A stretch of DNA of 64,000 nucleotides from Taudactylus pleione (lineage: Eukaryota > Chordata > Amphibia > Anura > Myobatrachidae): the NCBI GenBank assembly GCA_031769625.1, contig JAUIMM010000088.1:4851501-4915500 (forward strand), in the 5' to 3' direction. Below are positions 62,466-64,000 of this stretch, piece by piece (position 1 is the first letter of the stretch; every line of letters starts with the position of its first letter). Under the pieces are notes generated by a model. That model was not told the DNA's origin. It made no database searches and saw only the letters and a list, made by a program, of their open reading frames with translations. A program made the translations under genes and the position numbers.

Positions 62466-64000
62466 ATGAGACTCAGCACACACTTCTGTATGAGTCTCAG
62501 CACAGACTTCTGTCTGAGTCTCATCACACACTTCTGTCTGAGTCTCAGCACACACTTCTGTATTAGTCTCAGCACACACTTCTGTATGAGCATACACTTC
62601 TGTAGGAGTCTCAGCACACACTTCTGTAGAAGTCTCAGCACACACTTCTGTAGGAGTCTCAGCACACACTTCTGTATAAGTCTCATCACACACTTCTGTA
62701 TGAGTCTCAGCACACACTTCTGTATGAGCATACACTTCTGTAGGAGTCTCAGCACACACTTCTGTAGGAGTCTCAGCACACACTTCTGTATGAGCATACA
62801 CTTCTGTAGGAGTCTCAGCACACACTTCTGTAGGAGTCTCAGCACACACTTCTGTAGGAGACTCAGCATACACTTCTGTATGAGTCTCAGCACACTTCTG
62901 TATGAGTCTCAGCACACACTTCTGTCTGAGTCTCACCACAGACTTCTGTCTGAGTCTCAGCACACACTTCTGTAGGAGACTCAGCACACACTTCTGTATT
63001 AGTCTCAGCACACACTTCTGTATGAGCATACCTTTCTGTATGAGCATACCTTTCTGTATAAGTCTCAGCACACACTTCTGTAGGAGTCTCAGCACACACT
63101 TCTGTAGGAGACTCAGCACACACTTCTGTATGAGTCTCAGCACACACTTCGGTATGAGTCTCAGCACACACTTCTGTAGGAGACTCAGCACACACTTCTG
63201 TAGGAGTCTCAGCACACACTTCTGTAGGAGTCTCAGCACACACTTCTGTAGGAGTCTCAGCACACACTTCTGTATAAGTCTCAGCATACACTTCTGTAGG
63301 AGTCTCAGCACACACTTCTGTTGGAGTCTCAGCACACACTTCTGTATGAGCACACACTTCTGTAGGAGTCTCAGCACACACTTCTGTAGGAGTCTCAGCA
63401 CACACTTCTGTATGAGCATACACTTCTGTAGGAGTCTCAGCACACACTTCTGTATAAGTCCCAGCACGCACTTCTGTATGAGCATACACTTCTGTAGGAG
63501 TCTCAGCACACACTTTTGTATGAGTCTCAGCACACACTTCTGTAGGAGTCTCAGCACACACTTCTATAGGAGTCTGAGCACACACTCCTGTAGGAGTCTC
63601 AGCATGCACTTCTGTATGAGCACACACTTCTGTAGGAGTCTCAGCACACACTTCTGTAGGAGTCTCAGCACACACTTCTGTATGAGCATACACTTCTGTA
63701 GGAGTCTCAGCATACACTTCTGTAGGAGTCTCAGCACACACTTCTGTAGGAGTCTCAGCACACACTTTTGTATAAGTCTCAGCACGCACTTTGGTATGAG
63801 TCTCAGCACACACTTCTGTATGAGACTCAGCACACACTTCTGTATGAGTCTCAGCACACACTTCTGTATGAGTCTCAGCACACTTCTGTTTGAGACTCAG
63901 CACTCACTTCTGTATGAGTCTCAGCACACACTTCTGTATGAGTCTCATCACACACTTCTGTCTGAGTCTCAGCACACACTTCTGTAGGAGACTCAGCACA
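62466..64000. repeat. Satellite higher-order unit U9, partial
   Basis: The P block continues to the window end and corresponds to the start of U4 at an offset of about 23,650 bp. One 24-bp monomer present in U4 after the 39237 landmark is missing near 62893. Confidence 0.75.

Larger units (their letters stand above)
16979..64000. repeat. 24-bp satellite, main array (continues past window)
   Basis: About 47 kb of uninterrupted, same-orientation tandem monomers with the same unit as 13639-14198. Main monomer classes differ in the six-base core: TATGAG, TAGGAG, TATAAG, with minor TCTGAG, TATTAG and TTGGAG. Length variants are 18 bp (TCTCAG missing, usually followed by CATACACTTC), 20 bp (one CACA missing) and a rare 19-bp form with CTTCTTGTATGAG. 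From about 18.1 kb rightward the variants follow a fixed order that repeats in 4.0-6.8 kb units. Four of six frames lack stops in the basic unit, which produces long spurious open frames on both strands. Confidence 0.98.

Noticed and set aside
16979..64000. Numerous open frames of 100-770 codons on both strands in the satellite
   Set aside because: They overlap one another on both strands, begin and end at 20-bp and 19-bp length variants, and have a strict 8-residue period set by the monomer. No signal peptide, domain or regulatory context supports translation.
13639..64000. CRISPR-like array of short repeats
   Set aside because: Units are contiguous with no unique spacers, and the surrounding elements are eukaryotic.

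Overview
The window is eukaryotic, repeat-dominated, non-genic DNA. The mixture points to a large vertebrate genome: a gamma-like endogenous retrovirus (ERV), Penelope-like retroelements, hAT and Tc1/mariner DNA transposons, hairpin-rich MITEs and a long satellite. An anuran amphibian is my best guess, but this rests on overall character and not on a diagnostic gene. I found no host protein-coding gene, tRNA or rRNA that I could support.

Left part (1-13638) is a graveyard of nested transposable elements. In order it holds: unrecognised sequence with a C-rich CTAACC-type tandem tract; a 527-bp MITE (1590-2116); a minus-strand copy of a Penelope-like 3' region; a broken minus-strand ERV with env TM, env SU, integrase, RNase H and RT in that order from left to right (about 3100-6770); a plus-strand Penelope-like RT split by a 1.3-kb hAT element with a perfect 8-bp target duplication (6875-8197); a second copy of the MITE family (9017-9534); a nearly intact Tc1-like transposon with long inverted repeats and a transposase carrying only one frameshift and one stop (10115-11743); and a 1,257-bp palindrome whose two 625-bp arms align without net gaps (11860-13116).

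Right part (13639-64000) is one satellite array of a 24-bp monomer, interrupted once by a 2.78-kb hAT element (14199-16978). That element duplicated 8 bp of the satellite on insertion and carries its own 30-bp minisatellite. About 47.6 kb of satellite is visible, near 2,000 monomers by length, and the array runs off the right edge.

The satellite is organised at several levels: 24-bp monomers with 18-, 19- and 20-bp length variants; nested blocks (366/408-bp triplet, 120-bp and 666-bp duplications); higher-order units of about 4.0-6.8 kb; and a super-repeat of about 26.6 kb (five units, 20232-46831) whose order is followed again from 46832 to the window end with progressively shrinking offset. 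The left edge of the array is simpler. This multi-level satellite is the most notable object in the window.

The hundreds of long open frames on both strands from 13.6 kb onward are a by-product of repeat units whose lengths (24, 18, 30) are multiples of three. They should not be read as genes.
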